Source: Epilithonimonas hungarica
GTDB lineage: Bacteria > Bacteroidota > Bacteroidia > Flavobacteriales > Weeksellaceae
Reading direction: 5' to 3'
Assembly: GCF_900102265.1 (NCBI RefSeq)
Contig: NZ_FNBH01000001.1
Span: forward strand, 124,001-188,000
DNA: 64,000 bases
This document shows positions 36,919 to 45,972 of the stretch, piece after piece. The notes beneath the pieces were generated by a model. The model saw only the letters and a list, made by a program, of their open reading frames with translations, had not been told where the DNA came from and did not search any database. The first letter of the stretch is position 1; each line of letters opens with the position of its first letter. The translations under genes were made by a program, and so were the position numbers.

Positions 36919-36973
36919 TATCCTGAGCTTGTCGAAGGGCTCCCAATTTGTCACACTGAGCTTGTCGTAGTGT
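36919..36973. repeat. Two copies of a dispersed GAGCTTGTCG repeat
   Basis: Two adjacent copies share CTGAGCTTGTCG: TATCCTGAGCTTGTCGAAGG at 36,919-36,938 and CACTGAGCTTGTCGTAGTG at 36,954-36,972. A third, inverted and diverged copy lies inside the coding sequence near 53,000. The 267-base gap after the porin also contains TTTGCG-rich segments at 37,057-37,115, with a similar TTTGCGTTCAAAA at about 40,829. No gene is seen in the gap. Confidence 0.75.
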
Positions 36974-37144
36974 CTGCTCAAGTCGGCCGCAGTTTCAAGA
37001 TAAAACAATATTGTTATACAGAATTTGACAATTGTTTTCTTTGATGAGTTTTACGTCTTTGCGAGCCTTAAAAACAGTCAGTAATTAAAAAAATCTTTGC
37101 GAACTTTGCGTTCAAAATTTTAAAGTAAAAAAATCACCAACCAA

Positions 37145-38719
37145 ATGACCATCGGTTTCGAACATATAGACAGCATTCCAAAACTCGTAAAAGACTTTCT
37201 TAAAAAAAACCTGGACGGATTTGAGGGAAAAGTTTTTGATTTGGAGAATTTCAAAAATCAGATTGAAGAAAGACAAAATTCCTATTCCGATGATAAAAGA
37301 CAAATTCTTCATAATGCGATTTTCTCTCAGAATCAGGAAGAGCAGATGTCTCCAAAACAATTGGAATTTCTCTTTTCTTTGAAAGATAAAAATACATTTA
37401 CCATTACAACTGGTCATCAGCTTAATCTGTTTACAGGGCCTGTTTTCTTTGTTTATAAGATTTTGCAGACCATCAAAACGGCAGAATTTTTAAAATCCAA
37501 TTTTCCGGAATTCAATTTCGTTCCTGTTTTTTGGATGGCAACGGAAGACCACGACTTCGATGAAATCAATCATTTTAAAACAAGAGAACATTATTACGAA
37601 ATCAAAGGCAATGCGGGTGGCGATGTCGGAAATATCAAAATCGATGATACATTTTTCATTCAGGAATTTGAGAAAGAATTCAAAGATAATCTCTATGGAA
37701 CTGAATTGATTCTTTGGGTTAAAAAAGCCTATCAGAAAGGAAAAACCCATACACAGGCGATTCGATATTTGGTGAATCAATTGTTTTCGGATTACGGATT
37801 ACTGACCATCGATGGAAACGAAAAAGAGCTAAAAAATCAGGTCAAAGATATTTTCAAAAAAGAATTATTATCGAATCAACTTTTTGAAACAACTAAAAAT
37901 CAAAGACAATTTCTGGAAGATAATTATGGCAAAGTCCAAGTCAACCCAAGAGAAATCAATCTGTTTTATTTGACGAAAACCAGAAATAGAATTGAGAAGA
38001 TCAACAACGATTATTTCATTCTTGACACCGATTTGAAATTTTCTCAGGAAGAAATTCTAAACGAGCTCGAAAATCATCCGGAAAAATTCAGTCCCAATGC
38101 GGTTCTTCGTCCTGCTTATCAGGAAACGATTATGCCAAATCTGGCTTATGTTGGCGGAAATGCTGAGATTATGTATTGGATAGAGTTGAAAGATTATTTC
38201 GAATCCATTAATCTGCCTTTCCCGATTTTGATTCCAAGAAACTCAATGTTGTTTTTGGAAGAAAAAACTTTTAGAAAAATTGAAAACTCCGGATTGAAAA
38301 TCGAAGATTTCTTCGGGAATTTTGCAGAAGTCATCAATCAAAAAATATTAGATAACAACGAAATTAAACAACTTCTTGAACGGAAAGAACAAGATTTGAT
38401 TAATTCGTTTTCAGAAATAAAAACAAAGGCTGAACAAACGGACAAAACTTTTGCAAACCTTGTGAATGCAGAGGAAACTCGACAATTAAAATCATTCAAA
38501 AGAATGCAAAAACGTCTTCTGAAAGCGGAGAAAATAAAACAGTCAGAGAAATTGGATCAGATGCAAAATCTGTTTTTGAAAGTCCATACGGGCGGAACCT
38601 GGCAGGAAAGAGTATTGAATTTCAGTGTGTTCTATGCGGATTTTGGAAAACAATGGATTGCCGGTAGTTATCAACAAATGGATGTTCAAAAATCGGAACT
38701 GATAATTTCTTCCATTTAA
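37145..38719 (+). CDS. bshC: Bacillithiol biosynthesis cysteine-adding enzyme BshC
   Basis: The 524-residue protein shows the family's TTGHQLNLFTGPVFFVYKIL at about residue 88 and FVPVFWMATEDHDFDEINHF at about residue 125. It also has RPAYQETIMPNLAYVGG, a coiled-coil region rich in Lys/Gln/Glu near residue 440, and the C-terminal VHTGGTWQERVLNF. BshC adds Cys to GlcN-malate in the last step of bacillithiol synthesis. The fold is nucleotidyl-transferase-like with an inserted coiled coil. No bshA or bshB is nearby. Confidence 0.95.
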   Translation: MTIGFEHIDSIPKLVKDFLKKNLDGFEGKVFDLENFKNQIEERQNSYSDDKRQILHNAIFSQNQEEQMSPKQLEFLFSLKDKNTFTITTGHQLNLFTGPVFFVYKILQTIKTAEFLKSNFPEFNFVPVFWMATEDHDFDEINHFKTREHYYEIKGNAGGDVGNIKIDDTFFIQEFEKEFKDNLYGTELILWVKKAYQKGKTHTQAIRYLVNQLFSDYGLLTIDGNEKELKNQVKDIFKKELLSNQLFETTKNQRQFLEDNYGKVQVNPREINLFYLTKTRNRIEKINNDYFILDTDLKFSQEEILNELENHPEKFSPNAVLRPAYQETIMPNLAYVGGNAEIMYWIELKDYFESINLPFPILIPRNSMLFLEEKTFRKIENSGLKIEDFFGNFAEVINQKILDNNEIKQLLERKEQDLINSFSEIKTKAEQTDKTFANLVNAEETRQLKSFKRMQKRLLKAEKIKQSEKLDQMQNLFLKVHTGGTWQERVLNFSVFYADFGKQWIAGSYQQMDVQKSELIISSI

Positions 38720-38756
38720 TCTGAAAGCATTATTTTTGTAACATTATATAAAAAGG

Positions 38757-40760
38757 ATGGTTAAAAAGATTTTCATTTTATCAGGACTTATCGGATTTTT
38801 AGGGCTTTCGGCGCAGAAAACCCACACTGTTGCACCAAAGGAAACACCTTACGGTATTTCTAAACAATATGGTATCACGATTGATGAATTGTATCAATTG
38901 AATCCTTCCAAAAAAGAAGGTGGTCTTAAAATTGGCGATGTTATCGTTGTTTCAAAAGGAGGCAGCGGTACAAAAGCTGTATCTTCAACGCCAGCACCTG
39001 CAACTTCTGTAGCTAAAACAGGAAAAACAGGAACCATTACCTTACAGCCAAAGCAAACCATTTACGGAATTACAAAACAGTATCAGATTTCTGAGGCAGA
39101 CCTTAGAAAACTGAACCCTGAACTGGATTCTCATATGAAAATCGGTGACAAGATTACTTTGCCATTAGATAACATTCAGAAATTTGGAGGTTCTACGCCT
39201 GCAACTGTTGTTCAAACGACAACAACGACAACGACAGAAAAACCTGCGGAAGTAAAAACAGTGACTAAAACTGAAACTACTTCTTCTGACAAAAGTCTAT
39301 ATGTTGTTCAGGCAAAGGATAATTATTATAAAATCTCGAGACAGTTCAACCTGACACAAAAGCAATTATTTGCTTTGAATCCAGGATTGGAAACAACAGG
39401 TTTGAAACCGGGAGAAGCGATTAGAGTTTCCGGTTCGGATTCTGCAGCAAGTTCTTCTAATTCTATCAAGGTTGAGGATAATTCTCAAAGCAATGCGACA
39501 TCAGCTCCGGTCACTGAAACGACAAGGCAGACAACGGTTTCGGAGCCAACGAAAACTTCTTCATCTGTAACTTCTTCGGAAGATGATTATGTGACTTACA
39601 CGGTTCAGAGTGGCGATACAATGTTCAGTATTATGAACAGATTCAATGTGACACTTGACCAATTGATTAGCCTTAATCCAAATCTTTCTGATGGATTGAA
39701 AGCCGGGATGACTTTGAAAATCAAGAAACAAGACCCGATGTATTCTAAGAAAAGCGGTGATGTTTTGAGTGTTGTTTTGATGCTGCCTTTCGGGTACGAT
39801 GCGAACGATGCGAAGTACAGAACAATGTCTATGGATTTCTTGACCGGCGCAAAATTAGCAGCTGAGAGAAATGCAACAAACGGACAAAAATTGGATATCA
39901 AAGTTGTAGATGCTGGAAATGAAACAACTTTCAAAAATAGTCTTTCCCAGATCAATCCGGATAATACAGATTTGATTGTGGGGCCTTTTTTCAAATCAAG
40001 TGTTCTTGAAGTTCTAAGATTTGTGAATGATAAAAAAATTCCTGTAGTTGCACCTTTTGCTAATTCGGAAGACCTTTTTGATTACAGCAATTTGATTATC
40101 ATCGAAACTGAAAATTCAGTTTATTCGGACAGAATCGTGAAAGAAGTTGGTCAGGTTTATCAAGACCAAAAAATCTATATTGTTGCAGATAATTCCAAAG
40201 CAAATGCTAATGCAATTAAAGCTGGTTTGGAAAAGTCATTATCAAAACCTAATGTTGTTATCGTTAATTCTTCATCAGAGATTCAGTTGGAAAATAATAT
40301 GATGACAGGACAATCGGTTCCTGTGATTGCGGTTTTAGCGGACGATGACGAATCTGCAGGTGCTGCTTTTGCTTCGAAAGTTATAGCCCTTGGAAAACAG
40401 ACAGAAGGTGTGAAAGCTTTCAGTATGTTCTACAATCCAAGTTTTGAGAAAAATGTAGATGATCTTTCAAAAGCGAGTTTGGTTTATCTGATGGATAGAA
40501 AAATCAATTACGATGGCGATTTTGAAAAGGAAATTCTTGCAGCTTACAAAGGCAAATATTGTAAAACGCCTTCAAAATATGCCGTTATTGGTTTTGATGT
40601 GATGAACGATATGTTGACGAGAGAAAATAAAAAAGGAGAAATTTTCAAGCAGATAGGCAAATCACAAACTCAGTTAGCTACAAAATTCGAATTTGTAAAA
40701 GCAAAACCAAATGGCGCTTATATCAACAACGGCTACAGAGTTGTGAGATTGATGCAGTAA
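38757..40760 (+). CDS. Four-LysM protein with periplasmic-binding-protein-like domain
   Basis: The 667-residue protein has a signal peptide ending GLSAQK. Four LysM modules lie at about residues 22-66, 93-137, 180-225 and 278-325, the last being the clearest (YTVQSGDTMFSIMNRFNV). Ser/Thr-rich linkers separate them. From about residue 340 a type 1 periplasmic-binding fold follows: LMLPFGYDANDAKY, FLTGAKLAAERNATNGQKL, LIVGPFFKSSVLEVLRF, VVAPFANSEDLF, KYAVIGFDVMNDML. LysM would hold it to peptidoglycan; the second domain may bind a small ligand or a partner. A TATTTTTG box sits at 38,731-38,738, 19 bases before the start. Its cellular role is not known to me. Confidence 0.85.
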   Translation: MVKKIFILSGLIGFLGLSAQKTHTVAPKETPYGISKQYGITIDELYQLNPSKKEGGLKIGDVIVVSKGGSGTKAVSSTPAPATSVAKTGKTGTITLQPKQTIYGITKQYQISEADLRKLNPELDSHMKIGDKITLPLDNIQKFGGSTPATVVQTTTTTTTEKPAEVKTVTKTETTSSDKSLYVVQAKDNYYKISRQFNLTQKQLFALNPGLETTGLKPGEAIRVSGSDSAASSSNSIKVEDNSQSNATSAPVTETTRQTTVSEPTKTSSSVTSSEDDYVTYTVQSGDTMFSIMNRFNVTLDQLISLNPNLSDGLKAGMTLKIKKQDPMYSKKSGDVLSVVLMLPFGYDANDAKYRTMSMDFLTGAKLAAERNATNGQKLDIKVVDAGNETTFKNSLSQINPDNTDLIVGPFFKSSVLEVLRFVNDKKIPVVAPFANSEDLFDYSNLIIIETENSVYSDRIVKEVGQVYQDQKIYIVADNSKANANAIKAGLEKSLSKPNVVIVNSSSEIQLENNMMTGQSVPVIAVLADDDESAGAAFASKVIALGKQTEGVKAFSMFYNPSFEKNVDDLSKASLVYLMDRKINYDGDFEKEILAAYKGKYCKTPSKYAVIGFDVMNDMLTRENKKGEIFKQIGKSQTQLATKFEFVKAKPNGAYINNGYRVVRLMQ

Positions 40761-40780
40761 GTTATAGTTGATAAGCGATG

Positions 40781-40908
40781 AATGATAATTGATTCAAGAT
40801 TCGCTATTATATCTATTTGGCTTTGAGGTTTGCGTTCAAAAAAAGATTAGTATTAAAATAAAATTTTTAAAACATTGATGGATCAACTATCATTCATCAA
40901 TTATCATT
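40781..40908. repeat. Inverted pair of dispersed ATCAATTATCATT elements
   Basis: AATGATAATTGAT at 40,781-40,793 and its exact reverse complement ATCAATTATCATT at 40,896-40,908 bracket a 102-base segment between the LysM gene and fabD. The segment holds TTTGCGTTCAAAA, related to the 37.1-kb gap. The whole looks like a small non-coding inserted unit. Confidence 0.6.
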
Positions 40909-40918
40909 TATAAAAAAT

Positions 40919-41794
40919 ATGAAAGCACTTGTATTTCCTGGGCAGGGTTCACAGTTTGTCGGGATGGGAAAAGAACTTTACGACTCCCGAAAAGATGTGA
41001 AAGACCTGATGGATTCTGCCAATGATATTCTTGGTTTTGATATTGTTTCTGTGATGTTCAATGGAACAGATGAAGACCTTAAAAAAACCAGCGTCACCCA
41101 ACCAGCTATTTTCCTACACTCTGTTGCTGCTGTAAAAGTAGTGAACGGTTTGGGCGCAGAAATGGTTGCCGGACATTCTTTGGGCGAATTTTCCGCTTTG
41201 GTTGCTAACGGCGTTTTATCTTTCGAAGACGGACTGAAATTAGTTTCCGAAAGAGCACAGGCAATGCAGATGGCTTGCGATATTAATCCAAGTTCTATGG
41301 CTGCAATTCTTGGTCTGGAAGATGCCAAAGTTGAAGAAATCTGTGCAGAAATCGAAGGCATTGTAGTTCCTGCAAATTACAACTGTCCCGGACAATTGGT
41401 AATTTCCGGAGAGACAACAGCTGTTGAAAAAGCTTGCGAAGCTTTGAAAGCGGCTGGTGCAAAAAGAGCTTTGTTGTTGCCTGTAAATGGTGCTTTTCAT
41501 TCGCCATTGATGATGCCTGCTCAGGAGAGATTGGCAGCGGCGATTGAAAAAACAAATTTCCGAAAAGCAACAATTCCTGTTTATCAGAATATCACAACAA
41601 CTGCGGTTTCTGACCCGGAAGAGATCAAGAGAAATCTTATTGCTCAGCTGACAGGTCCAGTAAAATGGACGCAGAGCGTTCAGAATATGATAAAAGACGG
41701 TGCGAATAATTTTATAGAAGTTGGACCAGGGAAAACACTTCAAGGTTTGATCAAGAAAATTAATTCGGAAGTTTCTGTAGCCTCTGCAATATAA
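40919..41794 (+). CDS. fabD: Malonyl-CoA:ACP transacylase
   Basis: The 291-residue protein starts ALVFPGQGSQFVGMGKELY. It has TQPAIFLHSVAAV, the nucleophile in AGHSLGEFSALVANG (Ser near residue 87), RAQAMQMACDINPSSMAAILGL, VNGAFHSPLMMPAQERL with the catalytic His, and IEVGPGKTLQGLIKKI. It loads malonyl groups on acyl carrier protein for fatty acid synthesis. The start is fixed by the conserved N-terminus. It precedes the GHMP kinase gene by 11 bases and may be co-transcribed with it. Confidence 0.97.
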   Translation: MKALVFPGQGSQFVGMGKELYDSRKDVKDLMDSANDILGFDIVSVMFNGTDEDLKKTSVTQPAIFLHSVAAVKVVNGLGAEMVAGHSLGEFSALVANGVLSFEDGLKLVSERAQAMQMACDINPSSMAAILGLEDAKVEEICAEIEGIVVPANYNCPGQLVISGETTAVEKACEALKAAGAKRALLLPVNGAFHSPLMMPAQERLAAAIEKTNFRKATIPVYQNITTTAVSDPEEIKRNLIAQLTGPVKWTQSVQNMIKDGANNFIEVGPGKTLQGLIKKINSEVSVASAI

Positions 41795-41805
41795 ATAATC
41801 AACAA

Positions 41806-42708
41806 ATGAGCAGGATATTTTCACCAGGCAAGTTAATGCTTACCTCAGAATATGTTGCTGTTGATGGCGCTCTTGTCCTGGCTGTTCCAACAAAGCTGGG
41901 ACAAGAGCTTTTTTATACAGAGAATGAAGACCAGAAGTCATTGATTTTTTGGGAAGCTTATCATCAGAATCAATTATGGCTCAAAGCTGTCATCGATTAT
42001 AAAAATTGGAAAATCCTGGAAACCAATGATTCCAAAGCTGCCGAGTTCATTCTCAAAGTTATCAAGAATGTTCAGGATCTTTCTGAAACCAAACTAAAAG
42101 ACGATTCTTCTTATCACATCAAAACCAATCTTCAGTTTCCTTCAGACTTTGGATTGGGAAGCAGTTCTACCTTGATGAACAATCTTGCAGAGTGGGCAAA
42201 CATCGATGCCTTTACTCTTAACGAAATCAGTCTTGGTGGAAGTGGTTATGACGTTGCTGTTGCCAAAGAAAAATCCGCAGTTCTCTACAGCCGTTTTCCG
42301 GAAAGGACTTATAATAAAATTGATTTCAATCCGAGTTTCAAGGATGAATTAATTTTTATTCATCTCAATCAAAAACAAGATACGAGAGAAGGAATTTCTC
42401 ATTACAAATCTAAGCCAACTTCAACAGAATTAATCAATGACTATTCTAAATTAACCAAAATGATTGTCAACAGTCAGAATTTGAAAGAATTTTCTGAATT
42501 AATGACAATTCACGAGCAAAAACTGTCCGATTTCCTCGAAACTCCAACTGTGAAAGAAAAATATTTCCAAAATTGTCCAAGCTTTGTCAAAAGTTTGGGT
42601 GCTTGGGGAGGAGATTTCGTTCTTGCGTCCAAATTTGGAGATTACCAAGACTATTTCGAAAAGCAAGGTTTCACCAAAATATTTTCTTGGTCAGATTTAA
42701 TTAATTGA
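41806..42708 (+). CDS. GYDIA-type GHMP kinase
   Basis: The 300-residue protein has the family's start SRIFSPGKLMLTSEYVAVDGALVLAVPTK (described as the PGKLMLTSEY block), an ATP-binding loop FGLGSSSTLMNNLAEW near residue 117, and GGSGYDVAVAKEKSAVLY near residue 145, the GYD.A signature that names this subgroup. The C-terminal GAWGGDFVLAS corresponds to GHMP motif 3. It is related to mevalonate and phosphomevalonate kinases and is widespread in flavobacteria. Its substrate in this group is not settled. Confidence 0.85.
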   Translation: MSRIFSPGKLMLTSEYVAVDGALVLAVPTKLGQELFYTENEDQKSLIFWEAYHQNQLWLKAVIDYKNWKILETNDSKAAEFILKVIKNVQDLSETKLKDDSSYHIKTNLQFPSDFGLGSSSTLMNNLAEWANIDAFTLNEISLGGSGYDVAVAKEKSAVLYSRFPERTYNKIDFNPSFKDELIFIHLNQKQDTREGISHYKSKPTSTELINDYSKLTKMIVNSQNLKEFSELMTIHEQKLSDFLETPTVKEKYFQNCPSFVKSLGAWGGDFVLASKFGDYQDYFEKQGFTKIFSWSDLIN

Positions 42709-42763
42709 TTATTAATTAATTATGAATTTTTATTGAACTGATGAAAGTCAGTTTATAAAAACT

Positions 42764-42792
42764 TTGATAATTCGCCGATATTTTTACATTTG
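42764..42792 (+). promoter_or_regulatory. Promoter of pckA
   Basis: TTG at 42,764-42,766 (within TTTG) and an exact TACATTTG -7 box at 42,785-42,792 are separated by 18 bases. The predicted transcript starts near 42,799, about 27 bases ahead of pckA. Confidence 0.8.
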
Positions 42793-42825
42793 TCGCAACA
42801 CCCTTAATCTTCAAAAAAATTAAAA

Positions 42826-44439
42826 ATGGACAAGTTAAAATCTTATCTTGAACGCCAAGGTATTTTCAATCCGAAAGAGATCATCCACAATCCAACTTAC
42901 GAAGAAATTTTCCAGGCAGAAATGAACCCGAACAATTCCGGATTTGCTAAAGGCGTTTTGACAAAGTCGGGAGCTGTGGCTGTAAAAACCGGAATTTTTA
43001 CCGGCAGGTCTCCAAAAGACAGATATATTGTAAAAGACAATATCACTCAGGATACGATCTGGTGGGACGGAAACATCAACCGCCCAACCACAGTCGAAGT
43101 TTTTGATGAGCTAAAAGATATCGTAACCAAAGACCTTTCTGGCGACAGAATCTATGTTATCGATACATTTTGCGGTTCTAACGAGGACACGAGACTGAAA
43201 GTAAGGTTCGTGACAAAAGTCGCTTGGCAGGCTCATTTTGTGATGAATATGTTTATTCGACCGTCTCATTATGACCTTCAGAATTATGGAGAACCGGATT
43301 TTTTGGTCATCAATTCTTCCGAATCTGTAAATCCAAATTGGCAACAACACGGACTTAACTCTGAAGTGTTTGTAATGTTCGATTTGACCAAAAAAATTCA
43401 GATTATCGGTGGAACCTGGTATGGCGGAGAAATGAAGAAAGGAATGTTCTCCATCATGAATTATTACCTTCCTCTGAAAGGAATGGCTTCTATGCATTGT
43501 TCCGCAAACGTTGGCGAGAAAGGCGATGTTGCTGTTTTCTTCGGGCTTTCCGGAACTGGAAAAACCACACTTTCCGCAGACCCAAAACGTTACCTGATCG
43601 GCGATGATGAGCACGGTTGGGATAACAATGGTGTTTTCAATTATGAAGGCGGATGTTATGCAAAAGTAATTGACCTTAGTAAAGAAAAAGAACCGGATAT
43701 CTATGGTGCTATCAGAAGAGATGCATTATTGGAAAATGTGGTTACGGATGATGAAGGAAACGTAGATTATACTGATGGTTCGATTACGGAAAATACAAGA
43801 GTTTCCTATCCAATTTATCATATCAGCAAAATTGTCCTCCCTTCCAAAGCTGGTCACGCAAGTAAGATCATTTATTTGTCGGCAGATGCATTCGGGGTTT
43901 TGCCTCCGGTTTCTATCTTGACAGACCAGCAGGCACAATATCATTTTCTTTGCGGATATACATCCAAATTAGCAGGAACAGAATTGGGTATCACAGAGCC
44001 GACACCTTCTTTTTCACCGGCATTCGGAGAAGCATTTTTGACACTTCATCCAACGATGTATTCTAAAACATTAATCGGAAAAATGAAAGAACACGGTGCA
44101 AAAGCATATTTAGTAAATACAGGTTGGAACGGAACCGGAAAAAGAATTTCCCTGAAAGATACAAGAGCGATTATTGATGCGATTATTGACGGAAGCATTG
44201 ATAAAGCTGAAACCAACAAAGTTCCTGTGATGAATCTGGAGTTCCCGACATCGTTGCCAAATGTTTCCGAAAACATCCTTGACCCGAGGGATACGTATGA
44301 GAATAATTCTGATTGGGAAGCTAAAGCTAAAGATCTGGCTGCGAGATATATCAAATATTTCGAGCAATTCACTGATAATGACGAAGCATTGGAATTGGTT
44401 TCTTCGGGACCGATTTTATCAGAAGTTCATCAGGACTAG
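42826..44439 (+). CDS. pckA: Phosphoenolpyruvate carboxykinase (ATP)
   Basis: The 537-residue enzyme has [14 protein letters not shown], the oxaloacetate-binding block [21 protein letters not shown], the P-loop [16 protein letters not shown] at about residue 242, [20 protein letters not shown] with the metal-binding Asp, and [15 protein letters not shown]. It converts oxaloacetate and ATP to PEP, CO2 and ADP, the first step of gluconeogenesis. It also makes the PEP used by pyruvyltransferases. The gene has its own promoter and terminator. Confidence 0.97.
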   Translation: MDKLKSYLERQGIFNPKEIIHNPTYEEIFQAEMNPNNSGFAKGVLTKSGAVAVKTGIFTGRSPKDRYIVKDNITQDTIWWDGNINRPTTVEVFDELKDIVTKDLSGDRIYVIDTFCGSNEDTRLKVRFVTKVAWQAHFVMNMFIRPSHYDLQNYGEPDFLVINSSESVNPNWQQHGLNSEVFVMFDLTKKIQIIGGTWYGGEMKKGMFSIMNYYLPLKGMASMHCSANVGEKGDVAVFFGLSGTGKTTLSADPKRYLIGDDEHGWDNNGVFNYEGGCYAKVIDLSKEKEPDIYGAIRRDALLENVVTDDEGNVDYTDGSITENTRVSYPIYHISKIVLPSKAGHASKIIYLSADAFGVLPPVSILTDQQAQYHFLCGYTSKLAGTELGITEPTPSFSPAFGEAFLTLHPTMYSKTLIGKMKEHGAKAYLVNTGWNGTGKRISLKDTRAIIDAIIDGSIDKAETNKVPVMNLEFPTSLPNVSENILDPRDTYENNSDWEAKAKDLAARYIKYFEQFTDNDEALELVSSGPILSEVHQD

Positions 44440-44451
44440 AAAGATAATAGA

Positions 44452-44480
44452 AACGCTTCCAAATTGGAAGCGTTTTTTTA
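44452..44480 (+). terminator. Rho-independent terminator after pckA
   Basis: AACGCTTCC pairs with GGAAGCGTT around a five-base loop and is followed by TTTTTATTT, 12 bases after the pckA stop. Confidence 0.9.
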
Positions 44481-44519
44481 TTTAAAAGGCTTCGAGAGCC
44501 TCAGCCTGACAGCATAAAT

Positions 44520-45275
44520 CTATTGAATTAATTTCCCATCTTGTTGCAGAATAACTTTATTATTTTGTTCAACTGTTAAATCAATTTCCGGAGCATCTTT
44601 TTCGCCAATAATTCCTCTGTAAATGATATAACTAAATTCGCCTTTTTTGAAAGTAATAGTATGATTGCCACCGCTTCCATCCATTCTGATTTCGCCATTG
44701 GTCAAGATCAAATCGGGTTTTGTAGATTCTTTTTTGCCTAATTTCCAGGATGCATAGCGGTATTTTCCGTTGTCCAACTCATCAATTCTAATCAAATAAT
44801 TTTTGGTAGTGAATTTATAAACAGGCGATTTATATTGTTTCAAAGACGAAAACAGATTTTTCTTTTCGTTAGCAATAATGTTGTTTTTTTGATTTGTTTC
44901 AAATTGGCTTTGATAATTAAGTGCTGTAATTCTTCCATCGGTATCAATCCACAGGTCTCCGTTATCCAGCATTATTCCGCGCCAGCCAACTTCTGACCAT
45001 TGTTCAATTTTCGAATTTGAAATTTGATCAATGATTTTCTCATCAAAAATCTGATTGAATCTTTTCTTGAAATCAGCACTGTTTTTAACACTAGGAATTG
45101 GATATTCTCTTCTCAGAGGATAATTAATGATTTTAGTAATTCCGTCAATATTTTTGGACTGAAATAACCTGATTACTTTCTGAATATTCTCGGTTTTAGT
45201 TTTATCCAGCTTTTCGTTTTGAGAAAATACAACACTGGAAATCAATAAAAAGAAAAATAAAATCTTGTATTTCAT
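44520..45275 (-). CDS. Secreted protein of unknown function
   Basis: The 251-residue protein has a signal peptide ending SSVVFSQ. An N-terminal helical part (TENIQKVIRLFQSKNIDGI) leads to SADFKKRFNQIFDEKII, then WRGIMLDNGDLWIDTDGRITALNY. The C-terminal half has beta-type sequence (YASWKLGKKE, LILTNGEIRMDGSGGNHTITFKKGEFSYIIY). I do not recognise a named domain. It converges with pckA and is followed in transcription by nothing on its strand, with the MBL hydrolase gene 14 bases upstream, so the two may form an operon. Confidence 0.7.
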   Translation of the reverse strand: MKYKILFFFLLISSVVFSQNEKLDKTKTENIQKVIRLFQSKNIDGITKIINYPLRREYPIPSVKNSADFKKRFNQIFDEKIIDQISNSKIEQWSEVGWRGIMLDNGDLWIDTDGRITALNYQSQFETNQKNNIIANEKKNLFSSLKQYKSPVYKFTTKNYLIRIDELDNGKYRYASWKLGKKESTKPDLILTNGEIRMDGSGGNHTITFKKGEFSYIIYRGIIGEKDAPEIDLTVEQNNKVILQQDGKLIQ

Positions 45276-45288
45276 TACAAATTAGTTT

Positions 45289-45927
45289 TTATTTAAGGAA
45301 AGGATTATGCTCTTTTTCAAAACCGATTGATGTTGGTTCTCCGTGACCACTGTAAACTTTGGTATTTTCTGGCAAAGTCAGCAATTTATTTTTAATACTT
45401 GAAATCAATTGTTCGTAATCGCCTTTGTGAAGGTCGGTTCTCCCTATGCTCATCATAAAAAGCGCATCACCGGAAATCACAAATCCATTGTTTTCATTAT
45501 AAAAAGCAACACTTCCCGGCGAATGTCCCGGAACATCGTAGATCTCAATGGTTTCCGGTCCTAAATCTAATTTTTCTCCTTCTTTGATCTGCTGAATCTT
45601 TCCTTTGAACGCCGGAAAGAAAAAACCATAATTTTTTGCGGTAAAAGATGCACGATCAAGAATCTCCATCTCATCAGGATGTATCAGGACCGGAACATTA
45701 AATGTATCATGAGCCCATTGTAGACCAATAATATGGTCAATGTGAGCGTGTGTCAGAAGAATATTTTTGATGTTAAGTTCATTCGTCCTGATGAATTCTC
45801 CCAGAACTTTGGTTTCCTGTTCAGGCATATTGCCCGGATCTATAAGAAAAGCATCCTTTTCATCGTTATAAATGATGTATGTATTCTCGGAAAATGGATT
45901 AAATGCAAAGGATTTTACGTGCAGCAT
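45289..45927 (-). CDS. MBL-fold metallo-hydrolase (glyoxalase II-like)
   Basis: The frame is open from 45,960, but a TATATTTTTAC promoter-like segment lies within its first codons, so the ATG at 45,927 (MLHVKSFAFNPFSENTYIIY, 212 residues) is preferred. The metal site is LTHAHIDHIIGLQWAH (HxHxDH). VPGHSPGSVAFYNENN supplies the next His, VISGDALFMMSIGRTDL the bridging Asp, and VYSGHGEPTSIGFEKEHNPF the last His. Related enzymes hydrolyse S-lactoylglutathione or other thioesters. In a bacillithiol organism a bacillithiol adduct is possible, but this is inference. Confidence 0.9.
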   Translation of the reverse strand: MLHVKSFAFNPFSENTYIIYNDEKDAFLIDPGNMPEQETKVLGEFIRTNELNIKNILLTHAHIDHIIGLQWAHDTFNVPVLIHPDEMEILDRASFTAKNYGFFFPAFKGKIQQIKEGEKLDLGPETIEIYDVPGHSPGSVAFYNENNGFVISGDALFMMSIGRTDLHKGDYEQLISSIKNKLLTLPENTKVYSGHGEPTSIGFEKEHNPFLK

Positions 45928-45972
45928 TCTTTTTATTTTAATTGTAAAAATATAAAACATTAACTTAGCAAG

